DNA of 64,000 nt. Source: Staphylococcus xylosus NJ. Its GTDB lineage: Bacteria; Bacillota; Bacilli; Staphylococcales; Staphylococcaceae. Shown piece by piece: positions 25,695 to 34,922 of the stretch (positions are counted from its first letter, which is position 1; every line of letters begins with the position of its first letter). Made by a program: the position numbers and the translations under genes. Under the pieces are notes generated by a model. The model saw only the letters and a list, made by a program, of their open reading frames with translations. It had not been told where the DNA came from and searched no databases. The DNA is taken from contig NZ_ANMR01000002.1 in assembly GCF_000338275.1 (NCBI RefSeq), forward strand, positions 1 through 64,000. Direction: 5' to 3'.

Positions 25695-27062
25695 ATGGCA
25701 GAGGAAACAAGTTATTTTTGGTTAAACTGCGGTTATAATCGCTGGAATCATAATGAACCAATGGTAGGGCAAACGACATTATTTGAATCAGGTGCACAAT
25801 TTAATCCTTCACAAGGTTTCCGATCCTTTAAACAAGCTAAAGTAGGAGATCGAGTTGTCTTCTATCAAGTACAAATGGATACTGGCTTATTAGGTTTTGG
25901 GGAAATTACAAGTGTTCAAACTGGTGCACAAAATAAAATTCGTGTCCATTTTCAGTTACAAGAACAACTGAAACCTTTAACAGCTGATTATTTAAAGAGA
26001 AGTGACCAATTAGAATTTAGAATGAGTAACATGAAAGAAACACTTTTTAATCAAATTACAAAAGAAGAATTTGAATTAATTGTTAGTTTAGGTAAAGGGG
26101 AAACTAAAATACCTAGATACTTTTTTGTATCGGAAGCACAAGATTTTGAACCTAATTCATATAATATAATTTACACACATACTTACAATGGTATTAAACG
26201 CAATGGCTACCATTTTTATACGCAACTTGAGATTGGAGATAAAATCGTTTTTTATAATAAAAAACGAGATCAATCTGTTATTGGTGTAGGGGAAGTCAGT
26301 AAACATATACATGAGAAGGCACCGATAGCTGGTAGGACTAATAGTACCGCTATTGAAGTTTACTTTGAAAAAGAAATTGAACCTGTATCACTTAGTACAT
26401 TGAACAAGCATCCTAAACTAAAAAATATTTACTTTTTACAAGAAAATGCTAAACAGGCTATTGCTAGCTTGTCTCAAGTACAATTTGAAGCAATTCTTGA
26501 TATGAGTGCAAATGATGGTCTGAAATCACAATTTGAGTCCGTTCCTACTGAAAATGTCATTGATAAAGCACAAGAAGAATTAAAACCATTCATTTTGCTA
26601 GTTGTAGATAAGGGTGAAGGTCTAAAAGCAGCAGAAGACTTATTACAGAAGACAAACGCGAATCCCGTCATAACAACAGGACACCCTGACTTTAATGAAG
26701 ATATGCTCTATGGTAAATATTTACCAAATGAGACAGGCGCGCTATATTATAGAGAAGGATTTATTACTAACCTTATGCCTCGAAAAGATAAAAGTTATTT
26801 AGTGATAGATAACTTTAATCGAATTGATCCAGATGTATTTCAAGCTTACATTAATGTATTAGAAGGGTATGAAGTGACGCTACCACGCTATAATAAAGAT
26901 GGTACAATGGTAAAATGGTCTAGAAAGAAAGATTCATATTACCACTTTAATCCTAACTGGCATATCGTGGGTGTAACTTATGATAACTTAAATGATATTA
27001 AACAAAAATATACTGAACAATTTTTGAAATACACTAGAATTGTGAAGGTGAACCAAGACTAG
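25695..27062 (+). CDS. tandem EVE-domain protein with McrB-like degenerate AAA domain
   Basis: A 455-residue soluble protein in three parts. Residues 1-133 and about 140-272 each look like an EVE/PUA-like module: FWLNCGYNRW then VGDRVVFY and LLGFGEI in the first; RYFFVSEA then IGDKIVFYNK and VIGVGEVS in the second. Residues about 297-455 resemble an McrB-type AAA+ core: a Walker A-like but altered VVDKGEGLKAAEDLL (303-317), a Walker B-like YLVIDNFNR (368-376; Asn instead of Glu), and a sensor-like WHIVGVTYDN. The ATPase is probably inactive. EVE domains bind modified bases (known). No McrC-like nuclease follows. The function is not established. Confidence 0.65.
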   Translation: MAEETSYFWLNCGYNRWNHNEPMVGQTTLFESGAQFNPSQGFRSFKQAKVGDRVVFYQVQMDTGLLGFGEITSVQTGAQNKIRVHFQLQEQLKPLTADYLKRSDQLEFRMSNMKETLFNQITKEEFELIVSLGKGETKIPRYFFVSEAQDFEPNSYNIIYTHTYNGIKRNGYHFYTQLEIGDKIVFYNKKRDQSVIGVGEVSKHIHEKAPIAGRTNSTAIEVYFEKEIEPVSLSTLNKHPKLKNIYFLQENAKQAIASLSQVQFEAILDMSANDGLKSQFESVPTENVIDKAQEELKPFILLVVDKGEGLKAAEDLLQKTNANPVITTGHPDFNEDMLYGKYLPNETGALYYREGFITNLMPRKDKSYLVIDNFNRIDPDVFQAYINVLEGYEVTLPRYNKDGTMVKWSRKKDSYYHFNPNWHIVGVTYDNLNDIKQKYTEQFLKYTRIVKVNQD

Positions 27063-27232
27063 TATCACAAATCACAAATAAGATACCGTCAATATTTTAA
27101 CCGTCTATGTGCATAAAAGCATGTTAATCACTGTCCTTAGACTTGTTTTTAAAAATGTTTTAATTATAGTAACTTTGATTCAATATCATATTTAAGTTTT
27201 AGATATTCACATATTTTTTTATCGCGGAAATT

Positions 27233-27275
27233 AGCTTACAATCATCTTAGTTTATAGATGAGGTAAGCTTTTTTT
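27233..27275 (+). terminator. terminator after the EVE protein gene
   Basis: AGCTTAC pairs with GTAAGCT with an inner CATC/GATG stem, followed by seven T. It lies 170 bases after the stop codon. The rest of 27063-27427 shows no gene. Confidence 0.75.
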
Positions 27276-27427
27276 ATTGTGATTATCCATTTTATATTGA
27301 ATAATATATTATTTGTAACCAGCAGCAGTATGATTTATTTTATGTAATTTAGGTTATAATAATGTTAGGAGAATTTTAATTTATGAATAATTAACTATAA
27401 AGTTATATAATATAAGGAGTGTTAAAT

Positions 27428-27811
27428 ATGCCAATAGTTTATTACGATAGCAATTGTGTTTATTGTTATAATTATGCAATATGGCTGATACAAAAAGGTT
27501 TGTCTAGACGCTATCAATTCGCATCATTACAAGGCGAAACAGCACAGAACCTATTATCAAACTATCCTGAAACTCAACAATATGATAGCGTTATATTACA
27601 AGAAGGGGATCATTTAGAATATAAATCAGATGCAATTACAACGCTGATAACGTCATTGACTAATTATAAATGGATAGGGATACTATTACATTTAACACCT
27701 AAATTTATCAGGGATTTAGGTTATCAATTATTTGCTGACAATAGAAATCATATGTGGAAAACACATTGGCATCAACCAAATGATTACGAAAAATCTTTTT
27801 TTATTGATTAA
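27428..27811 (+). CDS. DCC-family thiol-disulfide oxidoreductase
   Basis: A 127-residue protein of the DCC family (DUF393). The N-terminal signature YYDSNCVYCYNYAIW contains the DxxCxxC motif that names the family. The rest is short helical segments with W-rich stretches (YKWIGILL; MWKTHWHQ). Thioredoxin-like redox chemistry is assumed. ATG 27428 has AAGGAG 8-9 bases upstream; the GTG at 27419 lies within the ribosome site. It is followed 33 bases later by the ribokinase gene. Confidence 0.88.
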   Translation: MPIVYYDSNCVYCYNYAIWLIQKGLSRRYQFASLQGETAQNLLSNYPETQQYDSVILQEGDHLEYKSDAITTLITSLTNYKWIGILLHLTPKFIRDLGYQLFADNRNHMWKTHWHQPNDYEKSFFID

Positions 27812-27844
27812 TGAATTTCAACTGAAACTACGGAGGATACAGAC

Positions 27845-28708
27845 ATGGGAAAAATTATAGTGATAGGTAGCGCATCAATTGATTTGGTAGTACAAACAGA
27901 AATCTTACCTGAAGCTGGAGAAACAGTAATGGGGGAATCATTCTTTACTAATCCAGGAGGTAAAGGTGCAAATCAGGCAGTCGCAGCAGCTCGGTTAAGT
28001 AATGAGGTTTATATGATAGGTGCTGTCGGTGACGATGATAATGGCAAACAAATTCTATCAAATTTAGAACAGAATAATGTTAATACAACTTATATGGATG
28101 TTATCGAAAATGAGAAATCTGGGACTGCCCACATTACTTTATTTGATGATGATAACCGTATCATTGTAGTACCAGCGTCAAACAACTATGTAACAGCAGA
28201 AAGAGTTCTACCAAAACTTGAAAATTTTAGTGCAGGAGACATTATTGTAATGCAACACGAAATACCTGAATCAACAATAAAAGATGTTGTTGATTATGCT
28301 GTTGACCATGATATGAAGGTTATATTAAATCCAGCACCATATCGAAAATTGGATAACACAATAATTGAAAAAGTAACATGGCTAACACCGAATGAGTCTG
28401 AAAGTGAGCTGTTATTTGATAATCAAGTTGATGATGCATTAAAAGCATACCCACATAAATTGATTGTTACTAAAGGTGCTTCTGGTGCAATGTATTATAG
28501 CGATTCTCAACAATTGGTTGAGGGGTACAAAAAGCAAGTAGTTGATACTACAGGTGCAGGTGATACATTTAATGGTGCATTAGCAGTTGCACTAATTGAG
28601 AACAAGCCATTAGAACAGGCAGTTGCTTTTGCTAATTTAGCAGGCAGTTATTCAGTGACTGGATTAGGAGCTCAGGGTGCAATGCCATACAGAAAAGACC
28701 TGGAATAA
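27845..28708 (+). CDS. ribokinase-like PfkB-family sugar kinase
   Basis: A 287-residue kinase of the PfkB/ribokinase fold. N-terminal GSASIDLVVQ with NPGGKGANQAVAAARL (PfkB signature 1; substrate Asn/Gly-Gly) and the C-terminal DTTGAGDTFNGALA (signature 2 with the catalytic Asp) are intact. It is likely ribokinase (ribose to ribose-5-phosphate), feeding the same pool as the deo genes just downstream. It lacks a neighbouring ribose transporter, and at 287 aa it is a little shorter than the 300-310 usual, so the substrate could differ. Confidence 0.82.
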   Translation: MGKIIVIGSASIDLVVQTEILPEAGETVMGESFFTNPGGKGANQAVAAARLSNEVYMIGAVGDDDNGKQILSNLEQNNVNTTYMDVIENEKSGTAHITLFDDDNRIIVVPASNNYVTAERVLPKLENFSAGDIIVMQHEIPESTIKDVVDYAVDHDMKVILNPAPYRKLDNTIIEKVTWLTPNESESELLFDNQVDDALKAYPHKLIVTKGASGAMYYSDSQQLVEGYKKQVVDTTGAGDTFNGALAVALIENKPLEQAVAFANLAGSYSVTGLGAQGAMPYRKDLE

Positions 28709-28798
28709 ACGCTACCTTATTGTTATAATGTAAGTGGTTATCTAATCTGTATACAGATTAAAATGATTCTAATTTATTCAGCTATAACTCTTTACAGA

Positions 28799-28813
28799 TT
28801 ATAATTATTATTA
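28799..28813 (+). promoter_or_regulatory. PerR-type box upstream of dps
   Basis: TTATAATTATTATTA matches the PerR/Fur-like box TTATAATnATTATAA at 14 of 15 positions counting the free central base. It lies 73 bases upstream of the dps start codon in a region also rich in -10-like sequences. In S. aureus dps (mrgA) belongs to the PerR regulon (known), so peroxide-controlled expression is inferred. Confidence 0.7.
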
Positions 28814-28886
28814 TATAATATTTATTGTAATAAAAGATTTGTGTCGTCTTTTGTGACGATAATAAATTTTAAAAGGAGAGATTTTT

Positions 28887-29336
28887 ATGGCAAAAAGTAA
28901 TGAAGAAGTAGTAAAAGTATTAAATCAACAAGTAGCAAACTGGACAGTAGCATTCACCAAATTACACAATTTTCATTGGTATGTAAAAGGGCCTAATTTC
29001 TTCTCACTACACACTAAATTTGAAGAATTATACGATGAAGCTAGCCAATACATTGATGATTTAGCTGAAAGAATTTTGGCAGCAGGTGGTAATCCAGTAG
29101 CAACTTTAAAAGAAAGTTTAGAACTTTCAATTATCGAAGAAGCTGGAAAAGGTTATAAAGCTGAAGAAATGGTTGAAGAGCTTGCAAAAGACTTCGATAA
29201 TATATCAAACCAGTTAGAACAAGCAATTGAAGTTGCTTCAAATGCTGAAGACGACGTAACTGAAGATATGTTCATTGGTATGCAAACAAATATTGATAAA
29301 CATAACTGGATGTTAAAATCATATTTAGGTAGATAA
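28887..29336 (+). CDS. dps: Dps-family DNA-protecting ferritin (MrgA)
   Basis: A 149-residue four-helix Dps subunit; twelve assemble into a shell that oxidises and stores iron and protects DNA from peroxide. The ferroxidase residues are in the typical HNFHWYVKGPNFFSLHTKFE block (from about residue 32) and the DEASQYIDDLAERI helix. The Lys-rich N-terminus is short. The ribosome site is AAAAGGAGAG. The gene is preceded by a PerR-type box and followed by a strong terminator. Confidence 0.95.
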   Translation: MAKSNEEVVKVLNQQVANWTVAFTKLHNFHWYVKGPNFFSLHTKFEELYDEASQYIDDLAERILAAGGNPVATLKESLELSIIEEAGKGYKAEEMVEELAKDFDNISNQLEQAIEVASNAEDDVTEDMFIGMQTNIDKHNWMLKSYLGR

Positions 29337-29365
29337 TCTATTCAGGCTAAAATATAAATAAATAC

Positions 29366-29411
29366 AAAAAGAAGCTTTTCAGACATTTGGTGTACTGAGA
29401 AGCTTCTTTTT
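29366..29411. terminator. bidirectional terminator between dps and deoD
   Basis: AAAAAGAAGCTTTTCAG pairs with CTGAGAAGCTTCTTTTT (G-T wobble) around a 12-base loop, with A- and T-runs on either side, so it serves both convergent genes. Confidence 0.9.
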
Positions 29412-29487
29412 GTTTATCTCAAAAAATAAAAGGTAAACTGTAAATGGTCTATTACAGTTTACCTTAAGAGTAAGGTTTAATATTGAG

Positions 29488-30198
29488 TTATTCTGCGATT
29501 TCTAATGCAATTTCCATCATTTGAGTAAATGAGTTTTGACGTTCTTCAGCTGTTGTAGCTTCATCGCGTAAGATATGATCACTTACAGTAAAAATACCTA
29601 AGGCTTTTTTATTTGCATAAGTGGCATTTAAATATAATGCTGCAGATTCCATTTCAATACCTAAGACACCCATACGTTGCCATCTTTCATTGAATGTTTC
29701 GTCAGCATTATAGAATGTGTCAGATGATAAGATATTACCAACATGAGTTGTTGCACCAATATCGTCTGCTTTTTGTTTTGCTTTTAATATTAAGTCAAAA
29801 TCTGCCAATGGTGCAAAATGGCCTGGGATATTATATTGCTCAACATAACTGGAATTTGTTGAAGCGCCTTGGGCAATAATAACGTCATAAAGGTTCACAT
29901 TTTCTTGTAATGCACCGCAAGAACCGATGCGAATAATTGTTTCAACATTAAAGAAATTATAAAGTTCATAAGAATAAATACCAATACTTGGTACGCCCAT
30001 TCCAGAGCCCATTACTGATACTTCCTTACCATTGTATGTACCTGTATAGCCGAACATATTACGTACTTCGTTAAATTGTTCAACATTTTCTAAATAATTA
30101 TCAGCAATATATTTTGCGCGAAGCGGATCGCCTGGCATTAATACAGTTTTAGCGATTTTAGTCCCATTAGGTTGAATATGAGGTGTTGCTTTTGTCAT
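29488..30198 (-). CDS. deoD: purine nucleoside phosphorylase DeoD
   Basis: Hexameric purine nucleoside phosphorylase that cleaves purine (deoxy)nucleosides with phosphate to base and (deoxy)ribose-1-phosphate. Motifs: PHIQPNGTKIAKTVLMPGDP at the N-terminus, RIGSCGALQE in the middle, and GIEMESAALY followed by SDH in the active site. It is 236 aa with the ATG at 30198, which has AAAGGAG upstream at the right distance. Divergent from deoC; together the two genes flank a shared promoter region. Confidence 0.95.
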   Translation of the reverse strand: MTKATPHIQPNGTKIAKTVLMPGDPLRAKYIADNYLENVEQFNEVRNMFGYTGTYNGKEVSVMGSGMGVPSIGIYSYELYNFFNVETIIRIGSCGALQENVNLYDVIIAQGASTNSSYVEQYNIPGHFAPLADFDLILKAKQKADDIGATTHVGNILSSDTFYNADETFNERWQRMGVLGIEMESAALYLNATYANKKALGIFTVSDHILRDEATTAEERQNSFTQMMEIALEIAE

Positions 30199-30371
30199 AG
30201 TCATCTTCTCCTTTAAATTCTTTATCAAATTAAAGATAACATTTGTTTATTATTTTTGCTAATTTTTGTAATATAGAGATAAAGAAAAGTTATTTATTAA
30301 GGATATGTTATTAATTTTGCTTTATAATTATGAGTGGTATGAAAACATATAGATAATTAGGAGGATTTAAT

Positions 30372-31034
30372 ATGAATTACGCAAAATATATAGATCACAC
30401 ATTACTTAAACCAGAGTCTACGAGAGCTCAAATTGATAAAATTATTGAGGAAGCTAAGTCATTTAGCTTTAAATCAGTTTGTATCAATCCTACACACGTT
30501 AAATATGCTGCAGAACAACTTAAAGATTCTGGTGTATTAGTATGTACGGTTATCGGATTTCCTTTAGGTGCATCTACAACAGAAACAAAAATGTTTGAAG
30601 TTGAAGATGCGATTAAAAATGGCGCGTCTGAAGTAGATATGGTCATTAATATTGGTGCGCTAAAAGACGGTCGTTTTGATGAAGTTCAAAAGGATATTGA
30701 AGGTGTAGTAGGCGCTGCTAATGGAAAAACAGTTAAAGTTATTATTGAGACATGCCTATTAACAGACGAAGAGAAAGTTAAAGCATCAGAATTAAGTAAA
30801 GCAGCAGGTGCTGATTTTGTTAAAACTTCAACAGGTTTTGCAGGTGGAGGTGCTACTCCAGAAGATGTAAAATTAATGAAAGATACTGTAGGAGAAGACT
30901 TAGAAGTTAAGGCTTCTGGTGGCGTGAGAAACCTAAATGATTTTAACCAAATGCTTGAAGCAGGCGCTACACGTATTGGTGCAAGCGCTGGTGTTCAAAT
31001 CATTCAAGGTTTAGAAAGTAATTCTGACTATTAA
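30372..31034 (+). CDS. deoC: deoxyribose-phosphate aldolase DeoC
   Basis: Class I aldolase splitting 2-deoxyribose-5-phosphate into glyceraldehyde-3-phosphate and acetaldehyde. The catalytic Lys sits in DFVKTSTGF (about residues 152-160) and the second active-site Lys is in LEVKASGG. The N-terminal IDHTLLKP is characteristic. Length 220 aa. It is first in the deoC-pdp-deoB group, with ribosome site TAGGAGG. Together with pdp and deoB it completes nucleoside catabolism to central metabolism. Confidence 0.97.
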   Translation: MNYAKYIDHTLLKPESTRAQIDKIIEEAKSFSFKSVCINPTHVKYAAEQLKDSGVLVCTVIGFPLGASTTETKMFEVEDAIKNGASEVDMVINIGALKDGRFDEVQKDIEGVVGAANGKTVKVIIETCLLTDEEKVKASELSKAAGADFVKTSTGFAGGGATPEDVKLMKDTVGEDLEVKASGGVRNLNDFNQMLEAGATRIGASAGVQIIQGLESNSDY

Positions 31035-31099
31035 TTGCTCATTAATCGTGGGAATATCAATGTTTTTACGTCTTTATTTGAAAAGGGAGGCCAACTCAT

Positions 31100-32401
31100 A
31101 TGAGAATGGTAGATATTATTGAAAAAAAACGTGATGGACAAGTATTGACTAAACAAGAGATTGAGTACTTTATTGAGGAATATACCAATGGTAATATTCC
31201 GGATTATCAAGCATCAAGTTTAGCTATGGCGATATATTTTCAAGACATGAATGATGATGAACGTGCAGCACTAACAATGGCTATGGTGAATTCTGGTGAT
31301 GTCATAGACTTATCTAATATTGATGGGATTAAGGTAGATAAGCATTCAACTGGTGGCGTGGGTGATACAACTACACTAGTATTAGCACCTTTAGTAGCAT
31401 CAGTAGGTGTACCTGTAGCCAAAATGAGTGGCCGTGGTCTAGGACATACTGGTGGAACGATTGATAAATTAGAATCTGTAGCAGGTTTCCATGTGGAAAT
31501 CAGTGAAGATAAATTTGTTAAATTAGTCAACGAAGCGAAAGTCGCAGTGATAGGTCAAACAGGCAACCTTACACCAGCAGATAAAAAATTATATGGCCTT
31601 CGTGACGTTACGGGGACTGTAAATTCGATTCCATTAATTGCTTCATCAATCATGAGTAAAAAAATTGCTGCAGGTGCAGACGCCATTGTTTTAGATGTGA
31701 AAACAGGTAATGGTGCGTTTATGAAGACAATCGAAGAAGCTGAAGCGTTGGCGCATGCAATGGTTAGTATTGGTAACAATGTAGGTAGAAATACGATGGC
31801 TATTATTTCTGATATGAGCCAACCGTTAGGCAATGCCATAGGAAATGCTCTGGAAGTCAAAGAAGCAATTGAAACTTTACAAGGTAAAGGTCCAAAAGAC
31901 CTTACAGAATTAGTGATGACACTAGGCTCACAAATGGTCGTTGTAGGTGGTAAAGCTAAGGACTTAGACGAAGCACGACAATTGTTAGAAAATGCAATTC
32001 AAAATGGTTCAGCATTAGAAACTTTTAGAACATTTTTAGAAAATCAAGATGGTGATGGTTCAGTTGTAGATGATGTAAAAAAATTACCACAAGCTAAATA
32101 TCAAATTCAATTACCATCACCAAAGACGGGGGTTGTAACTGAAATCGTTGCAAATGAGATAGGTGTTGCTTCGATGATGTTAGGTGCAGGTAGACAAACA
32201 AAAGAAGATGATATTGATTTAAGTGTTGGTCTCGTATTGCATAAAAAAGTAGGAGACAAGGTGAATGAAGGAGAAGCACTATTAACCATTCATAGTAATA
32301 AAGAGCAAATTGATGACGTCAAAGACAAACTCAATGAAAATATTACGATAAGTCAAACTGGTACCGAACCGACATTGATTCATAAAATTATTACTGAATA
32401 G
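31100..32401 (+). CDS. pdp: pyrimidine-nucleoside phosphorylase Pdp
   Basis: Cleaves uridine, thymidine and deoxyuridine with phosphate. A 433-residue type II phosphorylase: helical N-terminus ([15 protein letters not shown]), the phosphate/potassium-binding [11 protein letters not shown] loop (about residues 80-90), the [11 protein letters not shown] motif, and a C-terminal beta-rich domain. AAAGGGAGG precedes ATG 31100. The gene lies 65 bases after deoC and 11 bases before the preferred start of deoB, so the three are an operon. Confidence 0.96.
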   Translation: MRMVDIIEKKRDGQVLTKQEIEYFIEEYTNGNIPDYQASSLAMAIYFQDMNDDERAALTMAMVNSGDVIDLSNIDGIKVDKHSTGGVGDTTTLVLAPLVASVGVPVAKMSGRGLGHTGGTIDKLESVAGFHVEISEDKFVKLVNEAKVAVIGQTGNLTPADKKLYGLRDVTGTVNSIPLIASSIMSKKIAAGADAIVLDVKTGNGAFMKTIEEAEALAHAMVSIGNNVGRNTMAIISDMSQPLGNAIGNALEVKEAIETLQGKGPKDLTELVMTLGSQMVVVGGKAKDLDEARQLLENAIQNGSALETFRTFLENQDGDGSVVDDVKKLPQAKYQIQLPSPKTGVVTEIVANEIGVASMMLGAGRQTKEDDIDLSVGLVLHKKVGDKVNEGEALLTIHSNKEQIDDVKDKLNENITISQTGTEPTLIHKIITE

Positions 32402-32412
32402 GAGTGAACGTC

Positions 32413-33600
32413 ATGACTACACCATTCAAACGTGTACATTTAATTGTCATGGACTCAGTTGGTATTGGAGAAGGACCTGATGCCAAAGCCTTTAATGATG
32501 AAGGCAGCCATACATTAAAACACACATTAGCAGGATTTAATCAAAACTTGCCTAACTTACAAAAGCTGGGATTAGGTAACATTGACCCTTTGCCAATTAT
32601 TGAACAAGAGTCACAACCACAAGCGTTTTATACTAAAATGAGTGAAGCGTCAGTGGGTAAAGATACAATGACTGGTCATTGGGAAATTATGGGCCTAAAT
32701 ATAATGCAGCCCTTCAAAGTATATCCAGAAGGCTTTCCTGAAGAACTCGTTAGTGAAATAGAATCATTAACTGGTCGTAAAGTTGTGGCAAATCGTCCTG
32801 CCTCAGGAACTCAGATTATTGATGAGTGGGGAGAGCATCAAATGAAAACGGGTGATTTGATAGTATATACATCAGCGGATCCTGTGCTTCAAATTGCTGC
32901 GCATGAAGATATAATACCTTTAGAAGAGTTATACGATATATGTGAGAAGGTTAGAGAGTTAACTAAAGATCCAAAATATTTGATAGGTAGAATTATTGCC
33001 AGACCATATATAGGTGAGCCTGGTTCGTTTAAAAGAACTTCCAATAGACACGATTATGCCTTGAAACCGTTCGGAAGAACAGTAATGAATGAATTAAAAG
33101 ATAACGGTTATGATGTGATAGCCCTAGGTAAAATCAACGACATCTTTGATGGAGAAGGCGTGACAGAATCAATTCGTACTAAAGATAATATGGATGGTAT
33201 GGATAAATTAGTTGAAACAGTACAACGAGACTTTAATGGTATGAGTTTCTTAAATCTTGTTGATTTCGATGCCTTATATGGCCATCGTCGTGATAAAGGT
33301 GGTTACGCACAAGCTCTTAAAGAGTTTGATGAGCGTCTGCCAGAACTTATTAATCATTTGCAAGAAGACGACTTAGTGATTATTACAGCCGACCATGGAA
33401 ATGATCCGACTGCAGACGGCACAGATCATACAAGAGAGTTTGTACCAGTATTGATGTTTAGTCCGAAAATTAAAGACTACCATGAATTAACAGTCGATAA
33501 CACATTCAGTTCTTTAGGAGCGACGATTGCTGATAACTTTGGTGTGAAATTACCAGAGTTTGGCAGAAGTTACTTAAAAGAAATGGGTGTTGAAAAGTGA
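32413..33600 (+). CDS. deoB: phosphopentomutase DeoB
   Basis: Interconverts (deoxy)ribose-1-phosphate and -5-phosphate, linking the phosphorylases to DeoC and the pentose pool. An alkaline-phosphatase-superfamily enzyme: metal-binding [12 protein letters not shown] at the start, [10 protein letters not shown] carrying the phosphorylated Thr, and [10 protein letters not shown] near the end. It is 395 aa from the ATG at 32413; the GTG at 32404 lies inside the ribosome site. The next gene overlaps its stop codon by four bases. Confidence 0.96.
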   Translation: MTTPFKRVHLIVMDSVGIGEGPDAKAFNDEGSHTLKHTLAGFNQNLPNLQKLGLGNIDPLPIIEQESQPQAFYTKMSEASVGKDTMTGHWEIMGLNIMQPFKVYPEGFPEELVSEIESLTGRKVVANRPASGTQIIDEWGEHQMKTGDLIVYTSADPVLQIAAHEDIIPLEELYDICEKVRELTKDPKYLIGRIIARPYIGEPGSFKRTSNRHDYALKPFGRTVMNELKDNGYDVIALGKINDIFDGEGVTESIRTKDNMDGMDKLVETVQRDFNGMSFLNLVDFDALYGHRRDKGGYAQALKEFDERLPELINHLQEDDLVIITADHGNDPTADGTDHTREFVPVLMFSPKIKDYHELTVDNTFSSLGATIADNFGVKLPEFGRSYLKEMGVEK

Positions 33601-33950
33601 ATAAAATAACGAGAGTAATTTTTGGTATTGTTTTTAGTATCGCTGGTATTTTGCATTTTAAAGACGAACAAAAATTTAGAGCGATCATACCAACATACCT
33701 TCCGTTTAGAAAAGCGGCAGTATTAATCACTGGTGTGTTTGAAGTGGTTTTTGGTTTGTTATTGCTAGCTCGCAAACCTTCGACATGCTTGAAAAAGGCT
33801 ATCATTGCGTTTTTATTGGCTGTGTTTCCAGCTAATATATACATGGCGCGTAACAATATTCCATTAGGCGGTAAAGAACTGCCTAAGTGGGCGTTGTATG
33901 GTAGACTTCCGCTACAGTTTGTCATGATTAAAATGATAAGTAAACTATAA
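33597..33950 (+). CDS. small DoxX-like membrane protein
   Basis: A 117-residue integral membrane protein with about four hydrophobic segments and the DoxX-like stretches [18 protein letters not shown] and [11 protein letters not shown]. The start codon is GTG, overlapping the deoB stop (GTGA), so translation is coupled to deoB. It is conserved in gene position in staphylococci (known), but its job is unknown. Followed by two strong hairpins. Confidence 0.75.
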   Translation: MNKITRVIFGIVFSIAGILHFKDEQKFRAIIPTYLPFRKAAVLITGVFEVVFGLLLLARKPSTCLKKAIIAFLLAVFPANIYMARNNIPLGGKELPKWALYGRLPLQFVMIKMISKL

Positions 33951-33971
33951 GTTATTAGTTTGAATAAATAG

Positions 33972-34021
33972 AAACGCTTCAAAGTGTACATTAAAGAATG
34001 TCTGCTTCGAAGCGTTTTTTT
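33972..34021 (+). terminator. terminator of the deo operon
   Basis: AAACGCTTC pairs with GAAGCGTTT, enclosing a 28-base loop, followed by a run of T. It lies 22 bases after the DoxX-like gene. Confidence 0.85.
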
Positions 34022-34070
34022 GCGTAGCGATAAGATTGTTATATTTACTATTAATAAATTTATGATTTAT

Positions 34071-34120
34071 AAAAAAGAAGGGGTTAGGCATGAAAGTGCA
34101 TGCTTAACCTCTTCTTTTTT
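34071..34120. terminator. bidirectional terminator before luxS
   Basis: AAAAAAGAAGGGGTTAGGCATG pairs with its complement ending CTTAACCTCTTCTTTTTT (a few wobble pairs), giving a long AT-flanked stem. It can end luxS transcripts from the minus strand and any read-through from the deo operon. Confidence 0.88.
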
Positions 34121-34175
34121 GTTGATAATAAGTAATTGCTCATGTTCTATCTTTTGTAGAGACTCCAGTTTAAAG

Positions 34176-34646
34176 TTACTTACTTTCACCATAAATATCA
34201 TGCCATTCATCTTTTTTATCTAAAAATGTTTGCGCGATTTCCTTTGCGCCTTCTAATGAATGACTTGCTGCCCAACCACATTGTACTTCATTACAAGCCG
34301 GTACCTCTGTAGCATTTAATACGTCTTGAATTGTTTTTTCGATGATTTGTAGTACATCTTTATAATCATCATGGTTGATGAATGAAACGTAAAAGCCAGT
34401 CTGACATCCCATTGGACTGATATCAACGACTTTATCTGAATGATTACGGATATTTTCAGCCATAAGATGTTCTAGTGAATGTAATCCTGGCATATCCATG
34501 TGCTCTTTATTTGGTTGTTTGAAACGAATATCATATTTATGAATAACATCTCCGTTTGCGCCTTCCATTTTTCCTGCGAGTCTTACAAATGGCGCAGATA
34601 CAATTGTGTGGTCTAAATTGAAGCTTTCAACATTCATTTTTGGCAT
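34176..34646 (-). CDS. luxS: S-ribosylhomocysteine lyase LuxS
   Basis: Metalloenzyme that splits S-ribosylhomocysteine into homocysteine and DPD, the precursor of autoinducer-2. The metal site HSLEH (His56, Glu59 implied by the HxxEH pattern, His60), the catalytic Cys in [10 protein letters not shown] and the third metal Cys region ACNEVQCGW are all present in a 156-residue protein. GGAGG precedes its ATG at 34646. Monocistronic, on the minus strand. Confidence 0.97.
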   Translation of the reverse strand: MPKMNVESFNLDHTIVSAPFVRLAGKMEGANGDVIHKYDIRFKQPNKEHMDMPGLHSLEHLMAENIRNHSDKVVDISPMGCQTGFYVSFINHDDYKDVLQIIEKTIQDVLNATEVPACNEVQCGWAASHSLEGAKEIAQTFLDKKDEWHDIYGESK

Positions 34647-34922
34647 GGTGTTATCCTCCTAATATTTTACATAAACTAATTGTAACAAGACCAAACAGTA
34701 TTTACAATTTCTGTATTTGGGTAAACTCATAGAATAGCTAACAATTATTATAAATTTCAGAAAATTAATGACAGAATCCAACAAACCCGATAGAATAAGT
34801 AATAATTAAAACAGGTTTTGTACATTATGAATTATAAATTGTGTTATTAAATAAATTACTTATTGCGTTTCATTTTAGTGTTCATCGCTATAAAGGCAAT
34901 ATTAGGAGGGCGTATTTATACT

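Noticed and set aside
33506-33991. A 161-codon minus-strand frame over deoB end and the DoxX-like gene
   Set aside because: It overlaps two supported plus-strand genes, has no ribosome site and no recognisable family.
34647-34922. Possible riboswitch before luxS or the M20 gene
   Set aside because: I searched for SAM or S-box-like hallmarks and found none; the spacer is simple AT-rich sequence.
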